A DNA stretch of 64,000 nucleotides from assembly GCF_019396345.1 (NCBI RefSeq), contig NZ_JAHKRM010000017.1, positions 186,001 through 250,000 on the forward strand. The letters run 5' to 3'. Both the position numbers and the translations under genes were made by a program. The notes below the pieces were generated by a model that saw nothing but the letters and a program-made list of their open reading frames with translations, had not been told where the DNA came from and ran no database searches. The DNA is from Nonomuraea guangzhouensis (lineage in GTDB: Bacteria; Actinomycetota; Actinomycetes; Streptosporangiales; Streptosporangiaceae). Shown in pieces: positions 40,678 to 49,843 of this stretch; within the stretch, counting starts at the first letter, position 1, and each line of letters begins with the position of its first letter.

Positions 40678-43350
40678 ATGAGCTCGCCCCCGCCGATCCG
40701 TACCAAGCTGCTCAGGATCCTCCTGCTTCCGCTGGTCTCCATGATCGCCCTGTGGGGGTTCATCGCCTACTCCAGCGTGGACGAGATCTCCTCGATCTCC
40801 CAGACCCAGGACCGGTGGGAGGACATCGGGTCGCCGGTGCTGGAGTTGATCATCGAGTTACAGCAGGAGCGCCAGCTTTCGGCGGCGGCACCGCGCAGCA
40901 CCGGGTCGTACGCGCCACTGGCCGAGCAGCGGCCGATCACCGACAGCAAGGCCGACCGCCTGCGCGAGGTCATCGGATCCGTTGACGTCGGTCCGGACGG
41001 CGAGACCCCGGCCGAGGTGCAGGCGCTGGTGAAGGCGCTCGACGGCCTCCAGTCGCTGCGCGCGTCCGCCGACGACGGCGGGTTGTCCCCGCGGCTGAAG
41101 GTCATCGACGCCTACAACGACCTGATCGACGTCGCCAACCGGCAGTTCAGCGACCGCGACGCGTTGAGCGGCCTCGCGTCCGACCGGGCGGTGCGTGGCA
41201 TGGCGGCCTACAGCGCCACGTCGGAGTACCTGGGCCGGGAGCACGCCGTGCTCACCAACACGATCGTGCACCACAAGATGACCCCCACCGACCGGGCCTC
41301 GTTCGTCGCCGCGATGACCAGCCGCCGGATCTTCTTCACCAACGCCGAGCGCGACGCGGGTCCCGCCCTGAAGGCGAGCTTCGACAGGCTGGTCGCCAGC
41401 GCCCCGTACAAGCGGCTGCTGGAGGTGGAGGACCGGCTGTTCGTCTGGGACACCAACGGATCACCGCCGGTGGAGCCGGCCGAGTGGAAGAGCGACGCCG
41501 AGTCCCTCCTCAGCGTGATCAACCGGGACACGCACACGGAGCTGGGCCGCGCCTCGATCGAGTCCGAGGAGCTGAAGTCCGGGGCGTACTGGCGGATCGG
41601 GCTGGTCCTGGTCCTGGGCCTGCTGGCGGTCGTCGGGTCGGTGGCGCTGTCCTTCCGGTTCGGCCGTTCGCTGATCTCCGAGCTGAAGCGGCTGCAGTCG
41701 TCCGCGGTGGAGCTGGCCGAGGAGCGGCTGCCCCGGCTGGTCGAGCGGCTGCGCCGCGGCGACGACGTGGATTCGGACACCGAGGCACCCGGCCTCGATC
41801 CGGCGCACACCGCCGAGGTCGATCGCGTGGTGAACGCGTTCTCCGAGGTACGCCGCACGGCGGTCGAGGCCGCGGTGGGCCAGGCGACCCTGCGCAAGGG
41901 CGTCGCCCAGGTCTTCCTCAACCTGGCCTGGCGCAACCAGGCGCTGCTCCACCGCCAGCTCGCGCTGCTCGACACCATGGAGCGCCGGATCGAGGAGCCG
42001 GAGGTCCTGGAGGACCTGTTCAAGCTCGACCACCTGACCACCCGCATGCGGCGGCACGCGGAGAACCTGATCATCCTGTCCGACTCCGCCCCCGCGCGCC
42101 GCTGGCGCGACCCCGTGTCGCTGTTCGACGTCGTACGCGCCGCGGTGCTGGAGGTCGAGGACTACACCCGCGTCACGATCGCGCCGATGCCGAACGCCCC
42201 GATGCTGGTCGGCGCCGCGGTCACCGACGTGATCCACCTGATCGCCGAGCTGGTGGAGAACGCCGCCGTCTTCTCCCCGCCCGACACGACCGTGCACATC
42301 CGCAGCATGACGGCGGCGAACGGCTTCGCGCTCGAGGTGGAGGACCGGGGCCTGGGGCTGAACCAGGCCACTCTCGACGAGCTCAACGCCCGGCTGGCCG
42401 ACCCGCCGGAGTTCGACCTGGCCGACAGCGATCGGCTCGGTCTGTTCGTGGTGTCCAGGCTCGCGGTCCGGCACAGCATCAAGATCGCGCTGCGCCGCTC
42501 ACCGTACGACGGGACCACGGCGATCGTGCTGCTGCCCACGGCCCTGCTCGCCCTGTCCGAGCCCCCGGCCGTCACCGCGGCGACCCATACGGCGGAGCGC
42601 ACCACCGGCCGCGCGGCCAGGCCCATGCGCGCGCTCGGCACGGGACCCGCCGACGGCCGGCCCCGCGTGGTGTCCGTGGCCCCGGAGCCCTTCCCGAGCG
42701 TCTCTTCGGACCCCTTCCCCGGCGTCGCCCCGGACTCCTTCCCGAGCTTTCCCTCGGACGCTTTCCCCAGCCTCGACCCGGAGCCCTTCTCGGCCAGCGG
42801 GCCGGAGGCCGCGAACGGCCGGGAGTTCCCGGGTGACACCGGGGACCCGGGCGGCCTGGGCGACCCCCCGAACTGGCCCGCGGAGGACTCGGAGCCCGAG
42901 CGCGTGGCCTGGTTCGAGGCCGCTCCCACGCCGAAGCAGACCCCACCGACCGGAACCGGCCCGGTGACCGGACCGGTGGGCGGCTCGGCGGACGAGCCCG
43001 GATACGGATCCGTCGACGAGCCGAGGACCGGCCCCGTCACGCGACGGGTGCCCGGTGCCTCTCTCCCCTCCGGACCGTCCGTAGAGTGGAGCGTCACGGT
43101 ACCGGCCCAGGAGGCCGACGAAGACCTCGACGGGTTGCCGATGCGGGTACCTCAGGCGAATATGGCTCCGCAACTGCGTGCCGCCAAGCGCGCGGACCGG
43201 AGCTCCGTCTCGGTGCGCTCGCCGGAGGAGCTCTCCCAGCTGATGTCGTCCATGCAGCGCGGCTGGCAACAAGGCCGCAGCCAAACGGAGCAGGGACAAG
43301 ACGTATGGAATCGAAAGGACGACCATCCCGATGCCCGACCCCAGAAGTGA
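40678..43350 (+). CDS. cvnA: conservon sensor histidine kinase CvnA
   Basis: An 890-aa membrane kinase. Membrane helices lie near residues 11-30 and 304-325, with a nitrate/nitrite-sensing-like (NIT) extracellular domain between them. A HAMP-like linker, a helical segment (NLAWRNQALLHRQLALLDTM) and a HATPase domain (LIAELVENAAVFSPP, LEVEDRGLGL, GLFVVSRLA) follow. The C-terminal 250 residues are disordered and Pro-rich, with repeated D/E-PFPS motifs, before a short conserved tail. CvnA is the first gene of the cvnABCD unit in actinomycetes; its end overlaps cvnB by 20 nt. Signal unknown. Confidence 0.9.
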   Translation: MSSPPPIRTKLLRILLLPLVSMIALWGFIAYSSVDEISSISQTQDRWEDIGSPVLELIIELQQERQLSAAAPRSTGSYAPLAEQRPITDSKADRLREVIGSVDVGPDGETPAEVQALVKALDGLQSLRASADDGGLSPRLKVIDAYNDLIDVANRQFSDRDALSGLASDRAVRGMAAYSATSEYLGREHAVLTNTIVHHKMTPTDRASFVAAMTSRRIFFTNAERDAGPALKASFDRLVASAPYKRLLEVEDRLFVWDTNGSPPVEPAEWKSDAESLLSVINRDTHTELGRASIESEELKSGAYWRIGLVLVLGLLAVVGSVALSFRFGRSLISELKRLQSSAVELAEERLPRLVERLRRGDDVDSDTEAPGLDPAHTAEVDRVVNAFSEVRRTAVEAAVGQATLRKGVAQVFLNLAWRNQALLHRQLALLDTMERRIEEPEVLEDLFKLDHLTTRMRRHAENLIILSDSAPARRWRDPVSLFDVVRAAVLEVEDYTRVTIAPMPNAPMLVGAAVTDVIHLIAELVENAAVFSPPDTTVHIRSMTAANGFALEVEDRGLGLNQATLDELNARLADPPEFDLADSDRLGLFVVSRLAVRHSIKIALRRSPYDGTTAIVLLPTALLALSEPPAVTAATHTAERTTGRAARPMRALGTGPADGRPRVVSVAPEPFPSVSSDPFPGVAPDSFPSFPSDAFPSLDPEPFSASGPEAANGREFPGDTGDPGGLGDPPNWPAEDSEPERVAWFEAAPTPKQTPPTGTGPVTGPVGGSADEPGYGSVDEPRTGPVTRRVPGASLPSGPSVEWSVTVPAQEADEDLDGLPMRVPQANMAPQLRAAKRADRSSVSVRSPEELSQLMSSMQRGWQQGRSQTEQGQDVWNRKDDHPDARPQK

Positions 43351-43756
43351 ACTGAGCTGGCTGCTCGACGACCTCACCCAGCGAGTCCCCGGCATCCGGC
43401 ACGCCATCGTGCTGTCCGCCGACGGGCTGGCCATGGGCGGTTCCCGGGAGCTGACCCGGGAGGACTCCGAGCACCTGTCCGCCATCTCCGCCGGCAGCCA
43501 CAGCCTCGCCATGGGTGCGGGACGGCACTTCGGGCTGGGCGGCGTACGTCAGACGATCATCGAGCTGGAGGGTGGCTTCCTGTTCGTCACCGCCGCCGGC
43601 CAGGGCGCCCGGCTGGCCGTGCTCGCCTCCGGCGACGCCGAGCTGGGCATGGTCACCTACGAGATGGCGCTCATGGTCAAGCGGGTCGGCGAGCACCTCT
43701 CCTCGCAGCCGAGGGGAGCGGCACCGGCACCCGCCTGGAACGGCGCCAGATCGTGA
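43331..43756 (+). CDS. cvnB: roadblock/LC7-domain protein CvnB
   Basis: A 141-aa soluble protein. The roadblock/LC7 fold is clear: LSWLLDDLTQRVPGIRHAIVLSADGLAM, HLSAISAGSHSLAMGAGRHF, FLFVTAAGQGARLAVLAS and MVTYEMALMVKRVGEHL. Roadblock proteins of conservons regulate the associated GTPase. It overlaps cvnA at its start and cvnC at its stop (4 nt), showing translational coupling. Confidence 0.92.
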   Translation: MPDPRSELSWLLDDLTQRVPGIRHAIVLSADGLAMGGSRELTREDSEHLSAISAGSHSLAMGAGRHFGLGGVRQTIIELEGGFLFVTAAGQGARLAVLASGDAELGMVTYEMALMVKRVGEHLSSQPRGAAPAPAWNGARS

Positions 43757-44103
43757 CCGGGGAGGATCCCGGGCCGCTGATCCGGTTGTTCGGGCTGACC
43801 GGAGGCAGGGCGCGCCCGCGGGGTGAGACGTTCGACCTGGTGGCCATCGTGACCACGGTCGGCGGCTCCCACGCGCACGTGGACCTGATCCCGGAGCATC
43901 ACACCGTGCTGTCGGTGTGCCGCAGGCCCACACCCGTGGCGGATGTCGCGGCGCACCTCAAGCTGCCGCTCAACATCACCCGGGTGATCCTGAGCGACCT
44001 GCGGCGAGAGGGCCTGGTCACCATCGAGCGCTCACGCCCGGCGGCGCAGACCATCGACGAACGCATCTACAGGGAAGTGCTGCATGGACTACGCAGCCTC
44101 TGA
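43753..44103 (+). CDS. cvnC: DUF742 protein CvnC
   Basis: A 116-aa protein with a GTG start overlapping cvnB. It has the DUF742 pattern: RPRGETFDLVAIVTTV, VDLIPEHHTVLSVCR and a winged-helix-like end (TPVADVAAHLKLPLNITRVILSDLRREGLV). Third gene of the conservon; the exact role in signalling is not established. It overlaps cvnD by 20 nt. Confidence 0.92.
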   Translation: MTGEDPGPLIRLFGLTGGRARPRGETFDLVAIVTTVGGSHAHVDLIPEHHTVLSVCRRPTPVADVAAHLKLPLNITRVILSDLRREGLVTIERSRPAAQTIDERIYREVLHGLRSL

Positions 44104-44680
44104 GCCGGGGGCGACCTCGGTCGCCTCGGCCTTGGCACTCAAGATCCTCATCGCGGGCGGCTTCGGCGTCGGCAAGACGACCATGGTCGGCACGATCAGC
44201 GAGATCCGGCCGCTGCACACCGAGGAGCTACTGAGCGAGCGCAGCCTGGGGGTGGACGACACCTCGGGCGTGGAGTCCAAGACCACCACCACCGTGGCGC
44301 TGGACTTCGGCCGCATCACCATCCGCGACGGGCTGTGGCTGTACCTGTTCGGCACGCCCGGGCAGGACCGGTTCTGGTTCATGTGGGATGAGCTGTCCGT
44401 CGGCGCGCTCGGCGCCGTCGTGCTGGCCGACACCCGCCGTCTGCAGGACTGCTTTCCGGCGGTGGACTACTTCGAGCAGCGCGGCATCCCGTTCGTGGTC
44501 TGTGTGAACTGCTTCGACGGCGCCCGCCGCCACGACCCGGCCAAGGTACGGCGGGCGCTCGGGCTGAGCGAGACCATCCCGATCGTGCTGTGCGACGTGC
44601 GCGAGCGCGACTCGGTCAAGGACGTGCTCACCACGCTGGTCATGTACGCGGTGGAAGGCGCCTCCGCTTCGCCGAATTGA
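44084..44680 (+). CDS. cvnD: conservon GTPase CvnD
   Basis: A 198-aa small GTPase. P-loop: LIAGGFGVGKTTMVGTI; switch region SVGVDD-like (RSLGVDDTSGVESKTTTTV); G3 FGTPGQDRFWFMWDEL; G4-like VNCFDGA; G5-like VLCDVRERDS. It is the last conservon gene and the likely output switch, controlled by the CvnB/CvnC pair. Conservons in Streptomyces influence development and secondary metabolism. Confidence 0.93.
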   Translation: MDYAASEPGATSVASALALKILIAGGFGVGKTTMVGTISEIRPLHTEELLSERSLGVDDTSGVESKTTTTVALDFGRITIRDGLWLYLFGTPGQDRFWFMWDELSVGALGAVVLADTRRLQDCFPAVDYFEQRGIPFVVCVNCFDGARRHDPAKVRRALGLSETIPIVLCDVRERDSVKDVLTTLVMYAVEGASASPN

Positions 44681-44756
44681 GTATGGGGGTGCTCATGTCC
44701 TCCCCCCTCCCCTCTCCCACGATCGAGGTGATCGATCGACTCTGGGGGGAGACGAC

Positions 44757-46700
44757 ATGGGCGACCCATCGATGCCGTACAGCCGGCGCACCGTCCTGCA
44801 CGCGGGCGCCGCGCTGGGCGCGCTCATCGGCCTGGACAAGGGCGGGATGGTGTCGGCGGCGGGGTTCGCCGAACGCCTCGCCGCCGGTACGGCGCGAGCC
44901 GCCGGCCCGTTCGCCTGGGTGGCGCGGCACAACCTGACCGCGGCGCAGTACCAGGCGGAGTTCGACCGGCTGAACGGCCAGGGCTACCGGCTCACGCACG
45001 TGGACGGCTATGAGGCGGGCGGGCAGGCCCTGTACGCGGCCATCTGGGAACGCATGCCCGGACCGCCGCTGGTCGCGCGCCACGGCCTCACCGGCGCGCA
45101 GTACCAGGCCGAGTTCGACCGGCTGACCGGCCAGGGCTACCGCCCGGCGCACGTGGTCGGTTACCAGGTCGGCGGGCAGGCCCTGTTCGCCGCCATCTGG
45201 GAGCAGACCGGCGGCCCGCCATGGGTCGCCCGGCACAACCTCACCGCCGCGCAGTACCAAGCCGAATTCGACCGATTGACCGCCCAGGGCTACCGGCCCG
45301 TACAGGTGGACGGTTACCAGGTCGGCGGGCAGGCCCTGTTCGCCGCCATCTGGGAGCAGACCGGCGGCCCGCCATGGGTGGCCCGGCACAACCTCACCGC
45401 CGCGCAGTACCAAGCCGAATTCGACCGGCTGAACGGCCAGGGCTACCGCCCCATGCGCGTCAGCGGCTACACCGTGGGCGGCACCGATCTGTACGCGGCG
45501 ATCTGGGCCCGCGGCGCCGGCCCGCGCTGGTCGGCCCGCCACGGCCTCAGCTCCGCCGACTACCAGGCCGCCTTCGACACGCACCAGAGCCAGGGCTTCC
45601 GGCCCGCGCGGGTGAGCGGCTACGGCAGTGGCACGCCCCGGTTCGCGGCGATCTGGTGGAACCAGACACCGGCCCCCGGTGACTTCGCCCCCGTCGACGC
45701 GGTCGTCAACCGCTACCTGACCGGCGCCGGCGTCGCGGGCATCTCGCTCGCGATCGCCCGGCGCGGCGCGCTCGTCTTCGCCCGGGGGTACGGCCGGGCC
45801 AACCGGGAGACCGGCGAGCAGCTCACCGAACGCCACCTGCTCCGCGTCGCCAGCGTCTCCAAGCCGATCACCTCGGTCGCGATCATGCGGCTCGTCGAGG
45901 CCGGGCGGCTGCGGCTCGGGCAGCGGGTGTTCGGCACCGGCGGCGTGCTCGGCACCCGCTACGGCACCCAGCCGTACGGCACGGGCATCGAGGCCATCAC
46001 CATCCAGCACCTGCTCCAGCACACCGCCGGCGGCTGGACCAACGACGGCAACGACCCGATGTTCACCAACCCCGGCATGAACCACGCGCAGCTGATCGGC
46101 TGGGTGCTCGACAACCGGCCCCTCCAGCACACCCCGGGCACCACCTACCTGTACTCCAACTTCGGCTACTGCGTGCTCGGCCGGGTCATCGAACAGGTCA
46201 CCGGACAGCCGTACGCCGATCACGTACGCCAGAACGTGCTCGCTCCCAGTGGGATCACCAACATGCACATCGCCGGCGACACCCGCGCCGAGCGGCGCGC
46301 CGACGAGGTGGTCTACTACGGCGCCGAGGACCCGTACGGCATGCGCGTGCGGCGGATGGACTCCCACGGCGGCTGGCTCGCCTCGCCCACGGACCTGCTG
46401 CGGTTCGCGGTGCGGGCCGACGGGTTCGCCACGGTGCCCGACCTGCTGCGCAGGGACACGGTCACCACGATGACCACGCCGTCGGCGGCGAACTCCGGCT
46501 ACGCCTGCGGCTGGGCCGTCAACTCCAGCGGCAACTGGTGGCACACGGGACGCCTGCCCGGCACCGAGGCCGTGCTCGTGCGTACCGGGAACGAGTTCTG
46601 CTGGGCGGCGGTGGCCAACGGCAACGGCGTCGACCTCGACGCGATGATGTGGGACGTCTACCGGGCGGTCGCCGCCTGGCCGGCGCACGACCTGTTCTAG
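44757..46700 (+). CDS. Tat-exported beta-lactamase-fold serine hydrolase with five N-terminal repeats
   Basis: A 647-aa protein, ATG behind GGGGGGAG. The N-terminus has a Tat motif (SRRTVLHAGAALGALIGL). Residues about 50-310 hold five tandem units of about 51 residues, each reading like ARHNLTAAQYQAEFDRL, QGYRP, GYQVGG, LFAAIW; this matches the bacterial tandem repeat (BTRD1-type) seen also in polyglycine-hydrolase-like proteins. The enzyme follows: Ser366-x-x-Lys369 in VASVSKPITS, YSNFGYCVLG, and HTGRLPGTE. This is a class C/penicillin-binding-type esterase or peptidase. The substrate is not shown by the sequence. Confidence 0.88.
   Translation: MGDPSMPYSRRTVLHAGAALGALIGLDKGGMVSAAGFAERLAAGTARAAGPFAWVARHNLTAAQYQAEFDRLNGQGYRLTHVDGYEAGGQALYAAIWERMPGPPLVARHGLTGAQYQAEFDRLTGQGYRPAHVVGYQVGGQALFAAIWEQTGGPPWVARHNLTAAQYQAEFDRLTAQGYRPVQVDGYQVGGQALFAAIWEQTGGPPWVARHNLTAAQYQAEFDRLNGQGYRPMRVSGYTVGGTDLYAAIWARGAGPRWSARHGLSSADYQAAFDTHQSQGFRPARVSGYGSGTPRFAAIWWNQTPAPGDFAPVDAVVNRYLTGAGVAGISLAIARRGALVFARGYGRANRETGEQLTERHLLRVASVSKPITSVAIMRLVEAGRLRLGQRVFGTGGVLGTRYGTQPYGTGIEAITIQHLLQHTAGGWTNDGNDPMFTNPGMNHAQLIGWVLDNRPLQHTPGTTYLYSNFGYCVLGRVIEQVTGQPYADHVRQNVLAPSGITNMHIAGDTRAERRADEVVYYGAEDPYGMRVRRMDSHGGWLASPTDLLRFAVRADGFATVPDLLRRDTVTTMTTPSAANSGYACGWAVNSSGNWWHTGRLPGTEAVLVRTGNEFCWAAVANGNGVDLDAMMWDVYRAVAAWPAHDLF
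45159..45464 (+). repeat. two near-identical 153-bp coding repeats
   Basis: Copies starting at 45159 and 45312 share about 118 bases with a single difference (GTC versus GTG, silent for Val). The other repeat units are clearly more diverged, so this pair arose by recent duplication or gene conversion. The period equals 51 codons. Confidence 0.85.
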
Positions 46701-46763
46701 CGGCCGGGTTACTGCTTATCCTGGCCCTTCGTACCACGACATCGAGACGATCGAAGGTGGGCC

Positions 46764-48461
46764 GTGGGCCCGCGTCCCCTGGATCCGGACGAGCCTGAGC
46801 GGATAGGCGACTACCGGCTGACCGGCGTGCTCGGGCAGGGCGGGCAGGGGGTGGTCTACCTCGGAGAAGCACCGTCGGGCGGCCGCGTCGCGATCAAGGT
46901 GTTGCACCGCAGCGCCTCGATGGACGCCGAAAGCCGTCGGCGGTTCCTGCGCGAGGCGGACACCGCCCGGCGGGTCGCCCCCTTCTGCACCGCGCGGGTG
47001 CTGGACGTGGGGGACAGCCACGGCCGCCCCTACGTCGTCAGCGAGTACATCCCCGGCGGCTCCCTGGCCGAGGCGGTCGCCACCGACGGCCCGCGGACCG
47101 GCAGCGGGCTGCAGCGGCTGGCGGTCGCCACGCTGACGGCGCTGACCGCGATCCACCGGGCCGGGATCGTGCACCGCGACTTCAAGCCCGGCAACGTGAT
47201 CCTCGGTCCCGAGGGGCCGGTGGTCATCGACTTCGGCATCGCCCGCGCCCTGGACCACACCACCATCGAGTCCGGGGTGGTGGGCACCCCCGCCTACATC
47301 GCCCCGGAGCAGTTCGCCGGGCAACCGCCCAGCCGGGCGTCGGACGTGTTCAGCTGGGCCTGCACGATGGTGTTCGCCGCGACCGGGCGTCTCGCCTTCG
47401 GCGGCGCGACGATTCCCGCGCTCCTGTACTCCATCTCCACCCGCGACCCCGACCTGGCCGGCGTGCCCGGCGACCTCCGCCCGCTGCTCGCGGCCTGCCT
47501 GAACAAGGACCCCGCCGCCCGGCCCACCGCCGCCGACCTGCTGCGCGACCTCACCGGGGACGACCCGCACAGTCGGCCCACCGCCGCCGACCTGCTCCGC
47601 GAGGACGCCGGCAGCGACCCGCGCACCTCGGCGGACGCCCAGCCGCCCTTATCGGCGGGGCCGGATCCGTCCACCGCGACGTTGCGAGCCGGTGCGACAA
47701 AGACCACTCCGGGAAGGGCGCGGTCACGGCGGTGGATCTTGGGGGTCGCGGCCGGTCTGGCCGCGGCGCTGGTCGGGGGCGTGATCCTCGTGCCGCGGTT
47801 CGGCTCGCACGAGGCGCCGGCGAACGGCCCGCTGCTCTACGCCGACGACTTCAGCGACCGGGGCAACTGGGACGGCTACACCTTCAACCCCACCGCCGAA
47901 GGAGACAACCGGACCATGCACGGGTACGAGATCGACCGCGGTGTCTTCTCCCTCTTCGCGGACAAGAGCTACCCGAACAACCCCGCCCTCTCCCCCGTGC
48001 CGGCCAAGAACCCGGCCTCGCCGTCCGCCGTCGTACGCGACGTGATGATCGGCGCCACGGCCGAGGTGCGGGCGGGCTCGACGGGCCGGGCCGGCTTCGG
48101 GCTCCTGTGCCGATGGGACGAAGACGTGCCCAACGGGTACGCGTTCCTGCTCGGCCTCGACGGCAAAGCGCGGGTCGTCAGGAACGCCCAGGGCACCAAT
48201 CTCGATGTGACGCCTCCCGTACAGGCCGGGGCGCCGGCCGCCGGGCGGAAGGTCCGCCTCCAGGCCGCGTGCCGAAAGGCCGGCGCCGGAACCCACCTGA
48301 CGCTGTGGATCGACGGAACCCGGACGATCGACGTCGTCGACTCTCAGACGCTGCCGGACAGCTCGATCAGTCAGGCGGGCGTGGTCGCGCGGGTGCCGGA
48401 GGCCGGCGGCGGTGTCATCACCGTGTCATTCGACGATTTCAGCGTCCATCGGGCGCAGTGA
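46764..48461 (+). CDS. Ser/Thr protein kinase with extracellular lectin-like domain
   Basis: A 565-aa kinase, GTG start with AAGGTGG upstream. Kinase motifs: GQGGQGVVY, VAIKVLH, HRDFKPGNVIL, DFGIAR, GTPAYIAPEQ. The C-terminal end of the kinase domain contains a duplicated stretch (two copies of RPTAADLLR, 17 to 19 residues apart). A membrane helix lies near 321-344. The outer 200 residues (DDFSDRGNWDGYTFN, GRAGFGLLCRW, ISQAGVVARVPE, TVSFDDFSV) look like a jelly-roll, DUF1080/concanavalin-type domain that binds sugars. A receptor-like kinase is likely; the ligand is unknown. Confidence 0.85.
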   Translation: MGPRPLDPDEPERIGDYRLTGVLGQGGQGVVYLGEAPSGGRVAIKVLHRSASMDAESRRRFLREADTARRVAPFCTARVLDVGDSHGRPYVVSEYIPGGSLAEAVATDGPRTGSGLQRLAVATLTALTAIHRAGIVHRDFKPGNVILGPEGPVVIDFGIARALDHTTIESGVVGTPAYIAPEQFAGQPPSRASDVFSWACTMVFAATGRLAFGGATIPALLYSISTRDPDLAGVPGDLRPLLAACLNKDPAARPTAADLLRDLTGDDPHSRPTAADLLREDAGSDPRTSADAQPPLSAGPDPSTATLRAGATKTTPGRARSRRWILGVAAGLAAALVGGVILVPRFGSHEAPANGPLLYADDFSDRGNWDGYTFNPTAEGDNRTMHGYEIDRGVFSLFADKSYPNNPALSPVPAKNPASPSAVVRDVMIGATAEVRAGSTGRAGFGLLCRWDEDVPNGYAFLLGLDGKARVVRNAQGTNLDVTPPVQAGAPAAGRKVRLQAACRKAGAGTHLTLWIDGTRTIDVVDSQTLPDSSISQAGVVARVPEAGGGVITVSFDDFSVHRAQ

Positions 48462-48468
48462 GCGCTGG

Positions 48469-49722
48469 TCAGGCGGTCACCGCGGTCACCGCCTCCGCCC
48501 AGATCGCGCCGGCCTCCTTCACCTGCTCGGAGTCGACCACCAGCGCGGGGATGAACCGGACGACCTCTCCCCAGGCGCCGCAGGTCAGCAGCAGCAGGCC
48601 GCGCTTGGCGGCCTCCTGCTGGGCCGCGGCGGCGGTGGCGCCGTCCGGGTCTCCGTTGGCGTCGCGGAACTCGTTGCCGAGCATCAGGCCCAGGCCGCGT
48701 ACGTCGGTGATGTTCTTGTGCTGGGACGCCACCTCCCGCAGCGCGGCGCGGAGTTCGGCGCCGCGGTCGGCCGAGTTCTGGACGAGTCCTTCGCTCAGGA
48801 TCACGTCGAGGGTGGCGATCGCCGCGGCGCAGGCCACCGCGTTCGCGCCGTAGGTGCCGCCCTGCGATCCGGGCCAGGCCTTCTCCATGAGGTCCGCGCG
48901 GGCGGCGATCGCCGACAGCGGGAACCCGGAGGCCAGGCCCTTGGCGGTGATCAGGATGTCGGCGCGGGCATCGAAGTGGTCGCCGCCCCAGAACTTGCCG
49001 GTGCGTCCCCAGCCGGTCTGCACCTCGTCGAGGACCAGCAGGATCCCGTGCCGGTCGGCGCGCTCGCGCAGACCGGCCAGGAACCGGGTGTTGGCCGGCA
49101 CGTAGCCGCCCTCCCCCAGCACCGGCTCGACGAAGAAGGCGGCGGTCTCGGCCGGCGTCGTCACGGTCTGGAGGAGGTAGTCCAGCTCGCGCAGGGCGAA
49201 GTCGGTCGCTTCCTCCTCGCTCCATCCGTAGTGGGTGGGGTTCGGGAAGGGCGCGATGACCACACCGCCCATGATGGGGCTGAAGCCGGCCCGGAACTTG
49301 GTCCCTGAGGTGGTCATCGAGGCGGCCGCGACGGTCCGGCCGTGGAAGCCGCCGTGGAAGACGACGACGTTCGGGCGGGCGGTCGACTGGCGGGCCAGGC
49401 GCAGGGCCGCCTCCACCCCTTCGGAGCCGGAATTGGCGAAGAACATGCGGTCGAGGCCGGCGGGCAGCACCTCGCTGAGACGGTCGACCAGGTCGAGCAG
49501 CGGGCGGTGCATGACCGTCGTGTACTGGGCGTGGATGAGGGTCGCGACCTGGCGCTGGGCCGCCTCGACCACGCGCGGGTGGCAGTGCCCCGTGCTGGTG
49601 ACGCCGATGCCGGCGGTGAAGTCGAGATAGCGGCGGCCGTCCTCGTCATAGAGGTGCACGCCTTCGCCGCGGGCGGCGATGACTCCGGTTGCCTGCTTGA
49701 GGATCGAAGAGAGTTCTGCCAC
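48469..49722 (-). CDS. class-III aminotransferase, probably DABA or GABA aminotransferase
   Basis: A 417-aa PLP enzyme, GTG start after AGAGGGG. Motifs: GIGVTSTGHCHPRVVEAAQRQ, FFANSGSEGVEAALRLAR, VVFHGGFHGRTVAAASMT, LLVLDEVQTGWGRTGKFWG and the PLP-Lys in ILITAKGLASGFPLSA. By family it resembles GabT/acetylornithine-type enzymes. In this ectoine locus the expected role is conversion of L-2,4-diaminobutyrate to aspartate semialdehyde (the DoeD step); a GABA role with the next dehydrogenase is the alternative. Divergent from it. Confidence 0.85.
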   Translation of the reverse strand: MAELSSILKQATGVIAARGEGVHLYDEDGRRYLDFTAGIGVTSTGHCHPRVVEAAQRQVATLIHAQYTTVMHRPLLDLVDRLSEVLPAGLDRMFFANSGSEGVEAALRLARQSTARPNVVVFHGGFHGRTVAAASMTTSGTKFRAGFSPIMGGVVIAPFPNPTHYGWSEEEATDFALRELDYLLQTVTTPAETAAFFVEPVLGEGGYVPANTRFLAGLRERADRHGILLVLDEVQTGWGRTGKFWGGDHFDARADILITAKGLASGFPLSAIAARADLMEKAWPGSQGGTYGANAVACAAAIATLDVILSEGLVQNSADRGAELRAALREVASQHKNITDVRGLGLMLGNEFRDANGDPDGATAAAAQQEAAKRGLLLLTCGAWGEVVRFIPALVVDSEQVKEAGAIWAEAVTAVTA

Positions 49723-49738
49723 GAGGACCCCTCTGGTA

Positions 49739-49752
49739 GATTGTCGACAATC
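49739..49752. promoter_or_regulatory. perfect GntR-type palindrome in the aminotransferase/dehydrogenase divergent promoter
   Basis: GATTGTCGACAATC is a perfect 14-bp palindrome 17 bp upstream of the aminotransferase start and 92 bp from the dehydrogenase start. A 9-bp direct repeat CTGGTAGAT flanks it at 49733-49741 and 49756-49764. The core ATTGTCGACAAT matches the sites at 52911 and 63825. Confidence 0.8.
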
Positions 49753-49843
49753 AAACTGGTAGATAACTTACAACGGCTCGCGGGCCGCGTCAGCCCCCGA
49801 AGCGGCGCCGGCGTCCAGCGGCCTCTGTCGGAAGGGACGAGAA

